Part shown: positions 47,957-58,902 of the stretch, one piece after another | How positions within the stretch are numbered: the stretch's first letter is position 1 | Layout of the letters: each line of letters opens with the position of its first letter | Assembly: GCF_026151205.1 (NCBI RefSeq) | Contig: NC_087077.1 | Span: 19,072,975 to 19,136,974, forward strand | Source of the DNA: Bolinopsis microptera | Lineage: Eukaryota > Ctenophora > Tentaculata > Lobata > Bolinopsidae | Length of the DNA: 64,000 nucleotides | Direction of reading: 5' to 3' | Translations under genes and position numbers: made by a program | The notes under the pieces: generated by a model | Told to the model about the DNA's origin: nothing | Seen by the model: the letters and a program-made list of their open reading frames with translations, nothing else | Database searches by the model: none

Positions 47957-48916
47957 ATGGAAGAAAAGAATGTACCCGAGAGGGCGTCGATGCGTAAGAA
48001 GAAACGAGAAGTAAAGATAAGCCCCCCAAAAGCTAAGTCAACAGCCGAGGATGTTTCTGTGCTTGCTGCAGAAGAAAAATACTGCCCTTGTGAAATCTTT
48101 ATGGCTGATGAGTTATCTTTGGAATGTGAAGCCTGTACGTTGTTCTGGCATTCAAGTTGTGTTGGCCTGTCTGGGTTGACAAATGATATGTTAGGACATC
48201 TGACTAACTGGAAGTGTCCCATTTGCTTTGTGGCACCCCACACAGTTAAGGACACTGATGACCAGAGAGCTGTCAGGGCTATTGTCAAAGAAGAGCTCCA
48301 GAAGTTCACACCAGCTTTGGCGAACTCGTTAAAAACAGTTCTCAACAACAGCACGGACAAAAGTGTGAAAAAAGCTGTTAGTCTCTATTCAGATATTACA
48401 GCTAAGTCTCAACAAACTGTTCTGAAAGATCTCAAAAGTTCAGAAACAACCAAAGAAGTTGTCCAGCAGGTACAACGTAACATTGATGCAGACAGGGTGG
48501 AGAGAGAAAGAAAGAAGAAAAATGTCTGCATCCTGAAGGTACCGGAAAGCACCAAAAACAGTGTCAAAGATCGTGAAAAAGAAGACATCGACTTTTGCAT
48601 CAACTCACTCGAGATGGATAATGGAGACATTGTGTCCTGCTTTAGAGCTGGCAGAGTCAATAAAGACATACCAGAGTACTGCAGGCCCCTTATTGTCAAA
48701 CTCTATGACGTAGAAGACGTAAAGTACTACACGAATGGAGGGAGAGGATTCCGGTCAAAGAGTGGTCATTGGATAAACGAAGATCTGTGCAGAGCTGACC
48801 GTAAGGCAAATTTTCAAGCACGGGAGGAAGCAAAGAAGAGGAAAAAGCAGAAGAATGCAGAGAAGAGTCAGAAGATCGAAGAGAAGGAGGAGGAAGCTAC
48901 GGTTGCAAAGGAATAA
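47957..48916 (+). CDS. LINE A ORF1: PHD finger + coiled coil + RRM-like protein
   Basis: 319 codons from an ATG after an AT-rich leader to TAA. Residues about 36-95 form a C4HC3 PHD finger (YCPCEIF, CEACTLFWHSSC, WKCPICF). A helical Lys/Glu-rich segment follows, then KKKNVCILKVPES...SCFRAGRVN...RPLIVKLYDVED, the pattern of the RNA-binding RRM-like domain seen in many LINE ORF1 proteins (Transposase_22-like), and a basic/Glu-rich tail. Its presumed role is nucleic-acid chaperone in the retrotransposition particle; the PHD finger may bind histone tails. ORF2 starts in the -1 frame right at the ORF1 stop. Confidence 0.75.
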   Translation: MEEKNVPERASMRKKKREVKISPPKAKSTAEDVSVLAAEEKYCPCEIFMADELSLECEACTLFWHSSCVGLSGLTNDMLGHLTNWKCPICFVAPHTVKDTDDQRAVRAIVKEELQKFTPALANSLKTVLNNSTDKSVKKAVSLYSDITAKSQQTVLKDLKSSETTKEVVQQVQRNIDADRVERERKKKNVCILKVPESTKNSVKDREKEDIDFCINSLEMDNGDIVSCFRAGRVNKDIPEYCRPLIVKLYDVEDVKYYTNGGRGFRSKSGHWINEDLCRADRKANFQAREEAKKRKKQKNAEKSQKIEEKEEEATVAKE

Positions 48917-48921
48917 GCATA

Positions 48922-51859
48922 TTGTATACTAATGCTAGTGGATTCTTTAACAAAATAGATGAAGTAAAATGTTTATTGATGCTAAACAAGAACATTGATA
49001 TTATATGTGTCACGGAGACACATTTTGATAATGATATTTTAGATGATGAAGTTCAAATTGATGGTTACACAATTTTTAGAAAAGACCGTGACTTTAAAAT
49101 TGAATCTTCTAAAAAGGATATTAGTTCTGGAGGAGGGTCCATCATTTATGTTAAGAATTATACGTATTAATTCATCATTAGTAGAAGAAAGTTGTAATGC
49201 ACTTGATTCTTTAGCTGTGTTAATAGATACTGCAAGTGGTAAACTTTGTATTGGATGTATTTATAGATCACCATCTTTAAATTCTGACCAAAATTTTAAA
49301 TTAATTTCTTTTCTTAAAAATATTTGTAATGTTAATAATGATTTTGAAACACTCCTGGTAGGAGACTTTAATTTACCAGATGTCTCTTGGGAGACTGGTT
49401 GTGTAAATGGAGGTTTGGTCAGCACTAATAAGTCATTCTTGAATCAAGAAATCTATATTGATATGTTTAACGAAGCAGGGTTGTCCTGGTATTTTACTAC
49501 TGAAATAACTAGGCGGCGAGTTGTGAAGGATAGACTCCAAGAGAGTCTGCTGGATCAAGTACTTTCCACCAATGATGCACTTATTAATAAATACACAGTG
49601 CTGTCCCCGATTGGCAAAAGTGATCATGTCAGTGTGGTAGTCGATCTAAGTGTTTCTTTAGATTCAATTAAATGTAAAGAGAAGATTCTGAAACCATCAT
49701 GGGTTAAAATAACTAATGATGATATTTTAAAGTTTAGTATTGAAAATATTAACTGGGATTTTAGTTGCTCTAATGATGTTCAGCTTATGTGGGATGAGTT
49801 ACATGGCAAACTTACGACTGTTGCTGGGATAGTACCGACTAATTCGGTCTATAACAACAACAGACCTGTGAAGCTGCCATGGGACACATCCTCATTGAAG
49901 CGCATGAGAAAGAACAAAGATAAAGCATGGACTGCATTTGATATTGAACCTTCTAGTGTTAATCTTAGTCATGCAAGTAGTAAACAGCTCATATATGAGA
50001 ATGAGGAAGTGAAAGCAAAGATAAGATATGAGAAGAAGATAACTTCCAATTTAAAGATCAATTGTAAATCATTTTATTCTTATTTGAGAAATAAGAGAAA
50101 GGTTAAAGCTTCGGTACCAAGTTTAGATAAGGAAGACGGTACACGGACAACTAGTGCAGGGGAGTCTGCAGAGGTACTTGCAAGTGCCTTTAGTTCGGTG
50201 TTTGTTAATGAGCCACTTGGCCCATTACCTAGAAGTTATAGTAAGAATACTAATAGTATATCTGATATTGTTATTACCTTTGATAAGGTTAAAAAGGAAC
50301 TATTAAAGCTTAATATTTTTAAAAGCACTGGCCCAGATGGGCATCATCCAAAGCTGCTCAAGTCCCTAGCTGGAGATGCTAGTTTTGTAACAGCTCTTAC
50401 TAAATTATTTAGTGCCTGTAGTGATACTGGAAATCTTCCGGAGGTATGGAAGTCGGCATCTGTAGTTGCACTTTTTAAAAAGGGCTCTAAGTCTGACCCT
50501 CTTAACTATAGACCAGTTTCTCTTACTTGTATTCTTTGTAAAGTTTATGAACAGTTTGTTAGATCCCATGTGTTAGAATTTTTAGAAGACCGTATTTCAA
50601 AGGACCAACATGGCCATGGGTTTGTTAAAGGAAAATCTTGTTTGTCAAATCTTTTGGAGACTTTCGACACTATACTTAATTTAATAGATGAAGGTGCTCC
50701 TGTGGACTTATTTTATTTTGATTTTAGTAAAGCTTTCGATTCTGTTCCCCATTATCGCTTGATTAACAAGCTAGAGAGTCTAGGGATAACTGGTAAAGTT
50801 TTAGATGTAACTACAGATTTTATCTCAAATACAACTATGAGAGTGTGTGTAGAAGGTGAAACTTCAGAGTGGAAGATTGTATGGTCAGGAGTTCCCCAGG
50901 GATCAGTCCTTGGACCATTACTATTTGTGTTATTTATTAATGATTTACCAGATAAAATTAAAAGTAAAGTTAAAATATTTGCTGATGATCTTAAGCTTAT
51001 AGCTAATGCCTCCGAGCATGAAACTATAGTTAATGATCTGAATGAACTAGAGATGTGGGAGAGTAAATGGCTTTTAAAGTTTAATCCTACTAAGTGTTCA
51101 GTAATGCATTTAGATGTTAACGATAACCCAAGATCAAGTTATTCTCTTAATGGAGTTACATTGGCAGAATCTGTACAGGAAAAAGACTTGGGAGTTATAA
51201 CCCATAACTCTCTGCTTTGGAATGAACAGATTAAGGCTTCAATATCTAAAGCCAACAGAATGATATGTTGGATTGTTAGAAATCTGATTATCAGGGGAAA
51301 ATCTGTGATGATATCCATTTACAAAGCTTTGATAAGACCCCATTTAGAGTATTGTGTTCAATTGTGGAGTCCAGTTGCGGCTCATGGAAGTTGGGGGATC
51401 ATCTTGGAGCTGGAGAGCGTCCAGAGGCGGTTTACCCGTCTGATTGACGAGGTGGGTACTCTTCCATACAGTCGTCGACTGGAAATCCTCAATTTAACAA
51501 CGCTGGCAGAGCGGCGAATACGTGGGGACCTCATTGAATCTTTTAAAATGATAAGTGGTTTGGCCAACTACGGAGCTGATTTGTTCAGTATGCGCAGATC
51601 TGGTCTTAATGTGGTATCAAACAGTAGATGCAGTAAAAGTAGCAGTAAAATGAAGAAAGTCCATAGTTCTTTTCTTCCGGAGAGGGTGAGACCATATTGG
51701 AACAAACTCCCCTCGGATGTCAAGAATTGTGGGACTGTGTTAAGTTTTAAAATGAGATTAGAGGCTTTCAAAAAAGAGACTATTTTAAACGGATCTGTAA
51801 ATGACAGTCATTTTTGGTATATTTCGGACGAAGTATTAATGAAACTAATAAATCAATGA
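48922..51859 (+). pseudogene. LINE A ORF2: endonuclease-reverse transcriptase, one frameshift
   Basis: The endonuclease begins LYTNASGFFNKIDEV and includes the catalytic Glu in ICVTETHFD, in the frame ending at 49170. One base shift at about 49155-49170 moves the rest into the frame ending at 51859. There YRSPSLNSD, LVGDFNLPDVSW and SDHVSVVVD complete the EEP endonuclease. The reverse transcriptase follows (GPDGHHPKLLK, NYRPVSLT, FDFSKAFDS, GVPQGSVLGPLLF, FADDLKLI). Apart from this single shift the 980-odd codons are open. The copy is therefore recent, and the shift could be a read error. No ATG is evident at the junction with ORF1, so -1 frameshifting or reinitiation is likely. Confidence 0.75.
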
Positions 51860-52324
51860 AACTAATAAATCAATGTTTTAGCTCATTTTACAAAGTCAAA
51901 TATTTAAAACAATTAAAATTGTATAGTGCTCAATTTGTAAATGACTAGTTGATCTTTGCTATTGGAAGTTTGTCAAGGACTGGCAGCTAGCGGGGCAAGG
52001 AATGCACGGGCTTAGGGGCTTTTGTGCACACCAGAACACTAGCTCGGTAGATTTTTGGAAACTAGAAGGACTGAAAACTAAAATTGTTTTTGATGGAGGC
52101 TGAGGCATGTTTTTGAGAGGGACGGTATAATAGCTTGTGGTAACAACTGGCCTTTACTTTAATAGGATGAAGTTTTAGTTTTAGGACAGGAAGAAGGCAT
52201 TAAGAAGATTTGCTCTTTGTTTACAAGGCAGAATATAAGCAATGTTGGTTATAATATGTATCAATATCTAGATCTTCGTTTATCAATTTTCACTAAATGG
52301 GTTTAAAATTTTAATAGGGAGGGA

Positions 52325-55300
52325 AATTCATCAACTTTATTAAGTACCTATCAAAAATAAATCTTATATCAATGTAATATATTAAAAATCATAATCCTAA
52401 GTCTAATAATAAATCTGTTAAAAACACTTTCTCACTACACTGCGCTCACACACGTTAGTAAGACAAAGGAAAATGCACACCCAGCTAATTTTCAATTTCA
52501 AGATAATCATTTTGGATGTGTGGACCCTAGGGTAGACTTAATGTCAAAATTTAGATTAGAGCATTCGAAATCTTTGTTTGTCCAATCAAGATCAGCATGG
52601 TTATGCTGGTTGACGAGCAGTGATTGCTTCATCCTAGACTTCAGGCAGGCCACACTTAGACAGTAGTCACGTATACCAAGCTTAGGCACAATTACGTTCC
52701 AAATACGAGTCGTTCTGCTATTGAAGTTGTCAGGGGGGTCTGCTTGGCTTAGTATAAGGGTGGGTTTCCTACTTGAGCAGGTGAAATTTTCATGGAGGGA
52801 AATCGGAGCACGGAATTTCATGATTTTATAGAGCTCAAGGAAACAATGGTAAGTGTACAGGTTTTGGACGGCAAGTATTCCGTGTTCCTTGAACAAAGGT
52901 TTTGTGTGCTCTTTCAAGAAAAATTTTTTGTTCAGATTTTGGTTGCCAAACGGTCGAGCACGAGCACAGGTCTTAAATTTATCTAGGTATGCCTCCCTGT
53001 CGCCAAACAGTACCCTGAGACAATATTTTTGTGCTTTGAATACAGAACTTATACGAGTTTTGGCTGCCCCACCCCAAACCGTGATACAATAGGAGAGGTG
53101 TGATTCAAATAGAGTGTAATACAACTGGCGGTGTAAGAAATCTGGGAGGGAGCAGCGTAGGCGGCAGAGAGTTGATGTTGCATGGCTGAGAGAACGCCTA
53201 AGTGATTTTATATGTTCTTCCCAGGTTAGCTTTTCATCGATGACGACTCCCAGAAACTTAGCAGATGCAACTTGTTTTATTGGAAAGTTATCAATGGTTA
53301 GAGTATATTCAGAATTATTGTCAGTCTGGGAGGACGATGCTGGTTTAAAGTGAATGAAACAGCATTTAGACAAGTTGACATGGAGTTTGTTTGCTCGCAT
53401 GTAGGAATATAAACTAGCTAAAAGAGAATTACCACGCATATATGCCTCCTTTTTAGATTTCCCAGTCACAAATATATTGGTGTCATCAGCGAAGGTGACA
53501 AATGATCCCAAACTGGAGCTGTTGGCGATATAATCATTAATATATAGGAGAAATAAGAGAGGTCCAAGAATCGAACCCTGAGGGACTCCAAACTGTATTT
53601 TCAAGGCGTCAGATTTCTCACCAACAACTTCAGTATATTGTGATCTATTTGTTAAGTAACTTTTTATAAGATCATTTGCCACCCCACGTATCCCATAGCC
53701 CTGTAATTTGACAAGTAATGTACCATGATCTATTGTATCAAAAGCTTTGCTAAGGTCTATGAATATGCCTAAGACATGATGCTTAAGTTTTAGAGATTCA
53801 GTTATAAGGTTTACTGAGTGATTAACTGCATGTGAAGTAGAGTGTGACTGCCTGAAGCCAAATTGTGTTTTAGATATTATACCCTGTGAGCTAGCAAACG
53901 AATATATTCTTGAGTAAATGATCTTTTCAAAGATTTTACCAAATATAGAGAGAGTAGAGATTGGGCGGTAGTTTTCTATCTCTTCAGGGTTTCCCTTCTT
54001 AAATACAGGAGTTATTCTACCAGTCTTTAGAACGTCGGGGAACGTGCCATTAGACATTAAGATGTTGATGTATCGACTAAGGATCGGTGTAATTACGTGA
54101 GATGATCTTTTGATTACACTAACAGGAATATCACTTGCTTTTACATTTTCAAATCCTTTTATTATTTCCGTTATCTCATAAGGTGTACAGTCTTCTAACA
54201 TAATCGATTTTTCATTAGTCTTTCCAAGGAAATCATAGAATGTTTTTATAGGGAGAATTGGTAAACCAGAGGCCTCACTGCTACTAAGTGTTTCATTGAG
54301 CTTAGGGGCAATAGAAACAAAGTAAGAGTTGAATCCATTGGCTATGACTCTACGATTCATGATTCGTTCGTTGTTTATGATAAAGGGAGGCTTAGTTTGC
54401 TTCTTTTTCTTGCCCCTGAGCTCATTGATTATCTGCCACGTTTTTTTGCTGTTTTCTATATTTTTATGGATTTCATTGCAGTAGTACGATCGTTTGGCGA
54501 CCTTGATAATACTTTTAAGCATTCTTCGGTAGTCACTGAAGACTTTATAGAGCAGTACATTACCCTCAGGGTTTCTATTTGTTACAGTGCTTGACCAGTC
54601 TCTACAGAGTTCATGTTTTCTTTCAACTGAGACAATGATTCCATCGGTAATCCACGGGTTGAGTTTGGGAGTCCTTTTGGTAACTTTTGGTACATCAAGC
54701 TTACAGTGTTTATCAAGTGTTTCATTGAAGCAGTCCAAGAACTCATTGAAGTTTACCGAGGGAGTCAAGTCATTCACCTTCACCTCGAGTTCATTAACAA
54801 AATTAGTGAGTTTGGAACTTGAATAATCATAGTAGCGAACATGTTTAAGTTTTTCAGTACTGTTTTCGGTAGGAATTGACGTGAAGGTGAATATAAAGGC
54901 ATGGTCACCAATCCTATCATTCAATACACCGGAGAGAAGTACATGATCTATCTCTGATGTGAGGATATTGTCAATACATGAGTTTTTACAGTTAGGACGG
55001 AAGTGGGTAGCAAGTGATATAGTAGGATACATATTGTTACGAAGTAACGTGTCCTCAAATAGCTGGCTGGAGGTTTGTACATTGAGGAGGTTAGAGTTAA
55101 AATCGCCAAGAATATGGAACTTTTTACCAGCCAACTGCTTAGATATATCCTCAAGAGTTTGACAAAAGGTCTCACTACAGCCATTTGGAGGACGATAAGC
55201 AACCCCATATGTCAGTTTATCACCCGAGCTAAGAGTAATTTCAACAAATAAGCACTCAATATCTTTTGTACAGTGAGATAGATTTTCGATTACTACAGCA

Positions 55301-56063
55301 TTCAGGCGATCAGAGACATATAAGGATACTCCTGTTCCTTTTTTCTTATCAGGGAATGGTACTTGACAAAATGTTGTATAGGAGGGGATTTGGTATAAGC
55401 CTTGTTGGCTTGGATCGATGTTGGTCTCAGCCAATCCAATGACATCAAAATTACACGGGAGGGTCTTATGTTCTATTAAAAAGCTGTCAAAATTACTAGC
55501 AAACCCATCTATATTGCAAAACAGAGCGGGCAGATAAGCAGAATTTTTATTTTTCTCAGGAAAAAGTTTGCTGATTGAGTTTGCTAGTTCTTGTTTTGTG
55601 TAACGCTTACAGTCTTCAAGTATTGAAGAGAATTTAGCTATGGTGACATCTTCCTGGTTGTTTGTATCATAGAATTTATCTGAATCATCATACCTTTGGC
55701 TGCTTGGAAATGGGCAATACCTATCTTCTATTGTACTACAGCAATCACTGCACATCCATAGACCGTTTTTGCTTGTAAATTTCGCGGATCTGAAGCACTT
55801 AGTATGAACAACTTTGCTGCAATTTTCACATTCTAAGAGTGGCTGGCCAATATTAATGTATTTACTACAGGGGTCGCACACATCTTTAATACTTTCAACA
55901 CTACTATATAACAAATAATTTGAGGATGTAGATCGAGCCTTCGAGCCGCAATCAATGTCTGAGTAAAAGAATGATCACTGGGGGATGATGCGAAGGTGTC
56001 CAAAAGGATGTTGCTGCCGGCGATGATGCTCCAACTGAAGATGAGTAGATTATGAAATTCCAC
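52325..56063 (-). mobile_element. LINE B (same family as C), lacking ORF1
   Basis: A minus-strand copy with an open ORF2 and a 3' UTR to about 52325 that resembles the one after LINE C (CACACAC/GTGTGTGAG words, AT-rich tail). Upstream of ORF2 only about 150 bp can be attributed to it and there is no ORF1, so it is 5'-truncated close to the ORF1/ORF2 boundary. Confidence 0.75.
52507..55914 (-). CDS. LINE B ORF2: PHD finger + endonuclease + reverse transcriptase
   Basis: An open frame of 1,135 codons with no ATG near its start; the first codon given is TTG and the frame continues upstream. The N-terminus is a PHD finger (CDPCSKYINIGQPLLECENC ... HTKCF ... WMCSDC). The EEP endonuclease follows with GLAETN, AYRPPNG, LGDFNSN, SCIDNIL and an intact GDHAFIF. 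The RT has NYRPIST, FGFRQSHST, FIDLSKAFDTIDH, GVPQGSILGPLLF and FADDT. The C-terminal part includes a Cys/Arg-containing segment near YTCSSRKP-like residues shared with LINE C. The reading frame is fully open, so this is a young copy although it lacks ORF1. Confidence 0.8.
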   Translation of the reverse strand: MLYSSVESIKDVCDPCSKYINIGQPLLECENCSKVVHTKCFRSAKFTSKNGLWMCSDCCSTIEDRYCPFPSSQRYDDSDKFYDTNNQEDVTIAKFSSILEDCKRYTKQELANSISKLFPEKNKNSAYLPALFCNIDGFASNFDSFLIEHKTLPCNFDVIGLAETNIDPSQQGLYQIPSYTTFCQVPFPDKKKGTGVSLYVSDRLNAVVIENLSHCTKDIECLFVEITLSSGDKLTYGVAYRPPNGCSETFCQTLEDISKQLAGKKFHILGDFNSNLLNVQTSSQLFEDTLLRNNMYPTISLATHFRPNCKNSCIDNILTSEIDHVLLSGVLNDRIGDHAFIFTFTSIPTENSTEKLKHVRYYDYSSSKLTNFVNELEVKVNDLTPSVNFNEFLDCFNETLDKHCKLDVPKVTKRTPKLNPWITDGIIVSVERKHELCRDWSSTVTNRNPEGNVLLYKVFSDYRRMLKSIIKVAKRSYYCNEIHKNIENSKKTWQIINELRGKKKKQTKPPFIINNERIMNRRVIANGFNSYFVSIAPKLNETLSSSEASGLPILPIKTFYDFLGKTNEKSIMLEDCTPYEITEIIKGFENVKASDIPVSVIKRSSHVITPILSRYINILMSNGTFPDVLKTGRITPVFKKGNPEEIENYRPISTLSIFGKIFEKIIYSRIYSFASSQGIISKTQFGFRQSHSTSHAVNHSVNLITESLKLKHHVLGIFIDLSKAFDTIDHGTLLVKLQGYGIRGVANDLIKSYLTNRSQYTEVVGEKSDALKIQFGVPQGSILGPLLFLLYINDYIANSSSLGSFVTFADDTNIFVTGKSKKEAYMRGNSLLASLYSYMRANKLHVNLSKCCFIHFKPASSSQTDNNSEYTLTIDNFPIKQVASAKFLGVVIDEKLTWEEHIKSLRRSLSHATSTLCRLRCSLPDFLHRQLYYTLFESHLSYCITVWGGAAKTRISSVFKAQKYCLRVLFGDREAYLDKFKTCARARPFGNQNLNKKFFLKEHTKPLFKEHGILAVQNLYTYHCFLELYKIMKFRAPISLHENFTCSSRKPTLILSQADPPDNFNSRTTRIWNVIVPKLGIRDYCLSVACLKSRMKQSLLVNQHNHADLDWTNKDFECSNLNFDIKSTLGSTHPK

Positions 56064-56737
56064 ATCACAACACTTAAAACCACCATCCTCTCATAAACTG
56101 CCCCTCCCTAAAAGCTCCTGACATTGATTGCTGGCTTCTGGCTGGTCTCTTCCTTAAATTATTTGTTGTGTGTAAAGTGCTGTTGATTAGTTCCTGATTA
56201 GTAAACTTTATTTATGTATCTTTGTCTCGATTTATTGGATAGTTATTATATAATACAAGTTTCTTACCCAAATTCAAACGAATTACAATACATTAACCTT
56301 ACATAACTTGTATTATTGTATAACCTTAACCAAATTATTTGATTATTGTGGCTTGTTTTACAGTAAATCCCTTTGTGGCAAGCTCGTCGACTACAATTGC
56401 TATTTCTTCAACCAGCTTTCCACAATGTCTCCTTACCCAGGAATCCCACAATTCCCTTTACCCAACCCCAGTCTGCATTATAGTCAAGCTCACCCTCAAA
56501 CCCATAAAGCAATTCCAAACGATACAATATATGCTTCATCAAACCATTTAATCTAATCAACAACATCCACCACCTCAACTACCCGACTATTCACCCTTTA
56601 AGCAACTTATTGTTAATATATCATGTTTCAATCGAAATCAATTATTCTTTATGGTATATCTAATGAAAAAACTAGTTATTATACAGTTTTAAGTAATCAA
56701 TGTTCCCCTTTTTCCATTATAAATCAGACGTCCACCC

Positions 56738-58897
56738 ATGATCTACTCATTTCAGGTGCAGCTAATTCGCCGGTGGTGGCAGCCCAGAGGGCACTCAGCA
56801 CATCCCCGTGATCAATCCACAGTCATGAAGAGAATTCCAACACCACCACCACAAAACAGACGCTCGCCCAGAAACAACTCTCCTGCAGCATCTGTTAAGG
56901 CTAAGGCTACTCCACCTCATTCCCCTAAAGTGACTAATCCTCTTCACAGAAAGAGCCCCCTCACAAGCAAGGCTAATCAGAAGAACCCTGCAGCCAACAT
57001 CTCAGGACGGCGAAGATCAAACAGTCTGCCAACTGAAAAGCTGCTTACTGTTGCTTCACCGGGACCATCAACATTACAGCCACCTACATCTCTGACCCTA
57101 AAAATTAGTCCAAGCCTCATAATAGACCCTGGTGGCCTAAGAGATAGCCCTCATAGCCCTATGAGCCCTATTTACAAACCGTTCCCACCCTTCCATACAG
57201 AAGAAGAAGAAAAAGATCAAGGAAGTCCAAAGCAACGTGCCATTAAAGGTAACTGCCCCTGTCGAGCAAGCTCTGAGGGCAAAGAATGGCTTCTCAAATG
57301 TTGCAGATGCTCTCAGCATTGGCACGCCTCCTGCAGCAACCTCAAGGGAGCAAACCAGATTACAAGTGGCTCCCCACAACAGATTGGTCTTGATGCCATC
57401 CTTCAGTACTGGGAATGTCCATGGTGCTTCACATCAATCCATCCCAAGCCAAACAGCAGCACCGCGTCTAAATTGGATGAAGCTCTTAAGTTTAGCGTTG
57501 ACTACAGCAAAAACATCCAAGCTGTATCTGATGCCATCTCGAGTGCTGTATCCAACAGCATACCCACCGTGGAGATATCTTCACTTGAGTCAAGACTGTC
57601 GCAACTTAGTGAAGAGATTTACTCCTTCCAAAAATCCAGAAGCTCTCAAATGGGCCCTCCAGCAGCAGTCAAACAAGAGATGAGGTCAACAGTAGCCCTC
57701 CCCAAATGTGTAATGCCGCCGATTAAGGACTACCAAGTAGACATCCTAGACAAAAATCTGCTTGATGAGGTCACCAGTTTTCTGACTGAGTGCAAAGAAA
57801 CTGGTAAGTTCAGCCAGATGAACGGAAGGTCAGTCCTTAAATATGGAGAAAGCTACACATACTCTGGAGACACAAACGCCCCCTCCTCTCCAGCCATCCC
57901 ACCACCATTAGCAGCTGCTATTGATAGAGTCACCTCCCAGTGCAAACTTACACACAAGCCTAACTCTGTGCTCATAAACTACTTCCCTCCTAGCACTGGG
58001 GTTGAGGAAAGCACGTTACCCTTCCACTGTGACGATGAGCAAGAAATACTTGCTGACTCCGAAATAGCCACAATTTCAATAGGAGAAGTAAGAAAGATAA
58101 GCTTTGTACCTGTCCATGAAGGCCATTCACCTACAAAAATGACTGAAATGTCCCTGGAATCCAACTCGGCCTATATTATGACTCGTTCCTCACAAGCTTG
58201 GTTCAAGCATGGAATCAAGGCCACCCAAAAAACTGAAGTCAACCCGGCCATTTACGGACGATTTTCCATTACCCTTAGAGCCATTAACAACAAATTCAAA
58301 AGAAGCACGCTCATTATGGGAGATTCGAACACCAAAACAATCAAGTTTGGGTGTGGTGCTGGTACTATGGGCCAGTCTTTCCCTGGTGAAAGAGTCAAGG
58401 CAGGTAAAGTCAGTTTGATTGACCCTTGTCGCTGCATTGGGTACAGCAACGTTGTTATCGTTTGTGGTACCAATGACCTCCGGGTAGAAAACCTTAGAGG
58501 AGAGAATGAAATCCATCAGCTGGTTGACGTTCTCCACTTGAAGATTCAACAGATAAGAAAGCTCTGCCCAAGTATCAAAATATTTGTCGCAGCAGTCCTC
58601 CCATCAAGATTGCCTCAAATGAACAAAAACATTATGACCTTCAATCGGCTTGTTGGAGAAATGTTAAGTGCCAACTTCAACCAGAGTGTGTGGCACCTTG
58701 GAGTTGGCCACTTCTTAGATAGTAGGGGACTCCTTGCCACCAACCTGACCAGAGGTGGTGATGATATTCATTTAGGAGTTTATGGTATTACCAAATTTGT
58801 GAGATGTGTGAAGCATTGGGTGTATGTGAGAGAGAGGCAAGAGCGGACAAGACGTGGAAAACACAACCAGTCAGTGGGGTCTAACAACCCCACTTAG
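56738..58897 (+). CDS. LINE C ORF1: PHD finger + AlkB-like dioxygenase + SGNH esterase
   Basis: 719 codons from the first ATG. A second Met at 56825 (MKRIPTPPP) has a purine at -3 and is the likelier start. Residues 30-160 are Pro/Ser-rich and basic. A PHD finger spans about 171-232 (CPCRAS ... CCRCSQHWHASC ... WECPWCF). Next comes an AlkB-type 2OG-Fe(II) oxygenase: YGESYTYSGD, SVLINYFPPS, the HxD pair in PFHCDDE (His 430, Asp 432), SEIATISIGEVRKI, MTRSSQAWFKHGI (His 491) and GRFSITLR (Arg 508, Arg 514). The C-terminal SGNH hydrolase has MGDSNT (Ser about 530), CGTNDLR (577-582) and DDIH (His about 678). PHD and esterase domains are known in CR1-type ORF1 proteins. The AlkB domain could demethylate the element's RNA or cDNA; that role is inference. 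Confidence 0.85.
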   Translation: MIYSFQVQLIRRWWQPRGHSAHPRDQSTVMKRIPTPPPQNRRSPRNNSPAASVKAKATPPHSPKVTNPLHRKSPLTSKANQKNPAANISGRRRSNSLPTEKLLTVASPGPSTLQPPTSLTLKISPSLIIDPGGLRDSPHSPMSPIYKPFPPFHTEEEEKDQGSPKQRAIKGNCPCRASSEGKEWLLKCCRCSQHWHASCSNLKGANQITSGSPQQIGLDAILQYWECPWCFTSIHPKPNSSTASKLDEALKFSVDYSKNIQAVSDAISSAVSNSIPTVEISSLESRLSQLSEEIYSFQKSRSSQMGPPAAVKQEMRSTVALPKCVMPPIKDYQVDILDKNLLDEVTSFLTECKETGKFSQMNGRSVLKYGESYTYSGDTNAPSSPAIPPPLAAAIDRVTSQCKLTHKPNSVLINYFPPSTGVEESTLPFHCDDEQEILADSEIATISIGEVRKISFVPVHEGHSPTKMTEMSLESNSAYIMTRSSQAWFKHGIKATQKTEVNPAIYGRFSITLRAINNKFKRSTLIMGDSNTKTIKFGCGAGTMGQSFPGERVKAGKVSLIDPCRCIGYSNVVIVCGTNDLRVENLRGENEIHQLVDVLHLKIQQIRKLCPSIKIFVAAVLPSRLPQMNKNIMTFNRLVGEMLSANFNQSVWHLGVGHFLDSRGLLATNLTRGGDDIHLGVYGITKFVRCVKHWVYVRERQERTRRGKHNQSVGSNNPT

Positions 58898-58902
58898 TAA
58901 AA

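Larger units (their letters stand above)
47922..52285 (+). mobile_element. LINE A (CR1-type retrotransposon)
   Basis: A two-ORF non-LTR element: ORF1 at 47957-48916, ORF2 from about 48917 to 51859, then a 3' UTR of about 420 bp containing GCGGGGCAAGGAATGC and ending near GGTTATAATATG. The RT motifs (NYRPVSLT, FVKGKSC, FSKAFDSVPH, GVPQGSVLGPLLF, FADDLKLI) are CR1-like. ORF2 has one frameshift. The 3' end faces LINE B tail to tail. Confidence 0.8.

Noticed and set aside
47896-48360. 154-codon minus-strand open frame
   Set aside because: Antisense shadow of LINE A ORF1; the plus-strand PHD finger and codon pattern explain it.
55833-56063. Short minus-strand open frame upstream of LINE B ORF2 as a remnant ORF1
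   Set aside because: It overlaps the ORF2 start in another frame and shows none of the PHD, AlkB or SGNH motifs.
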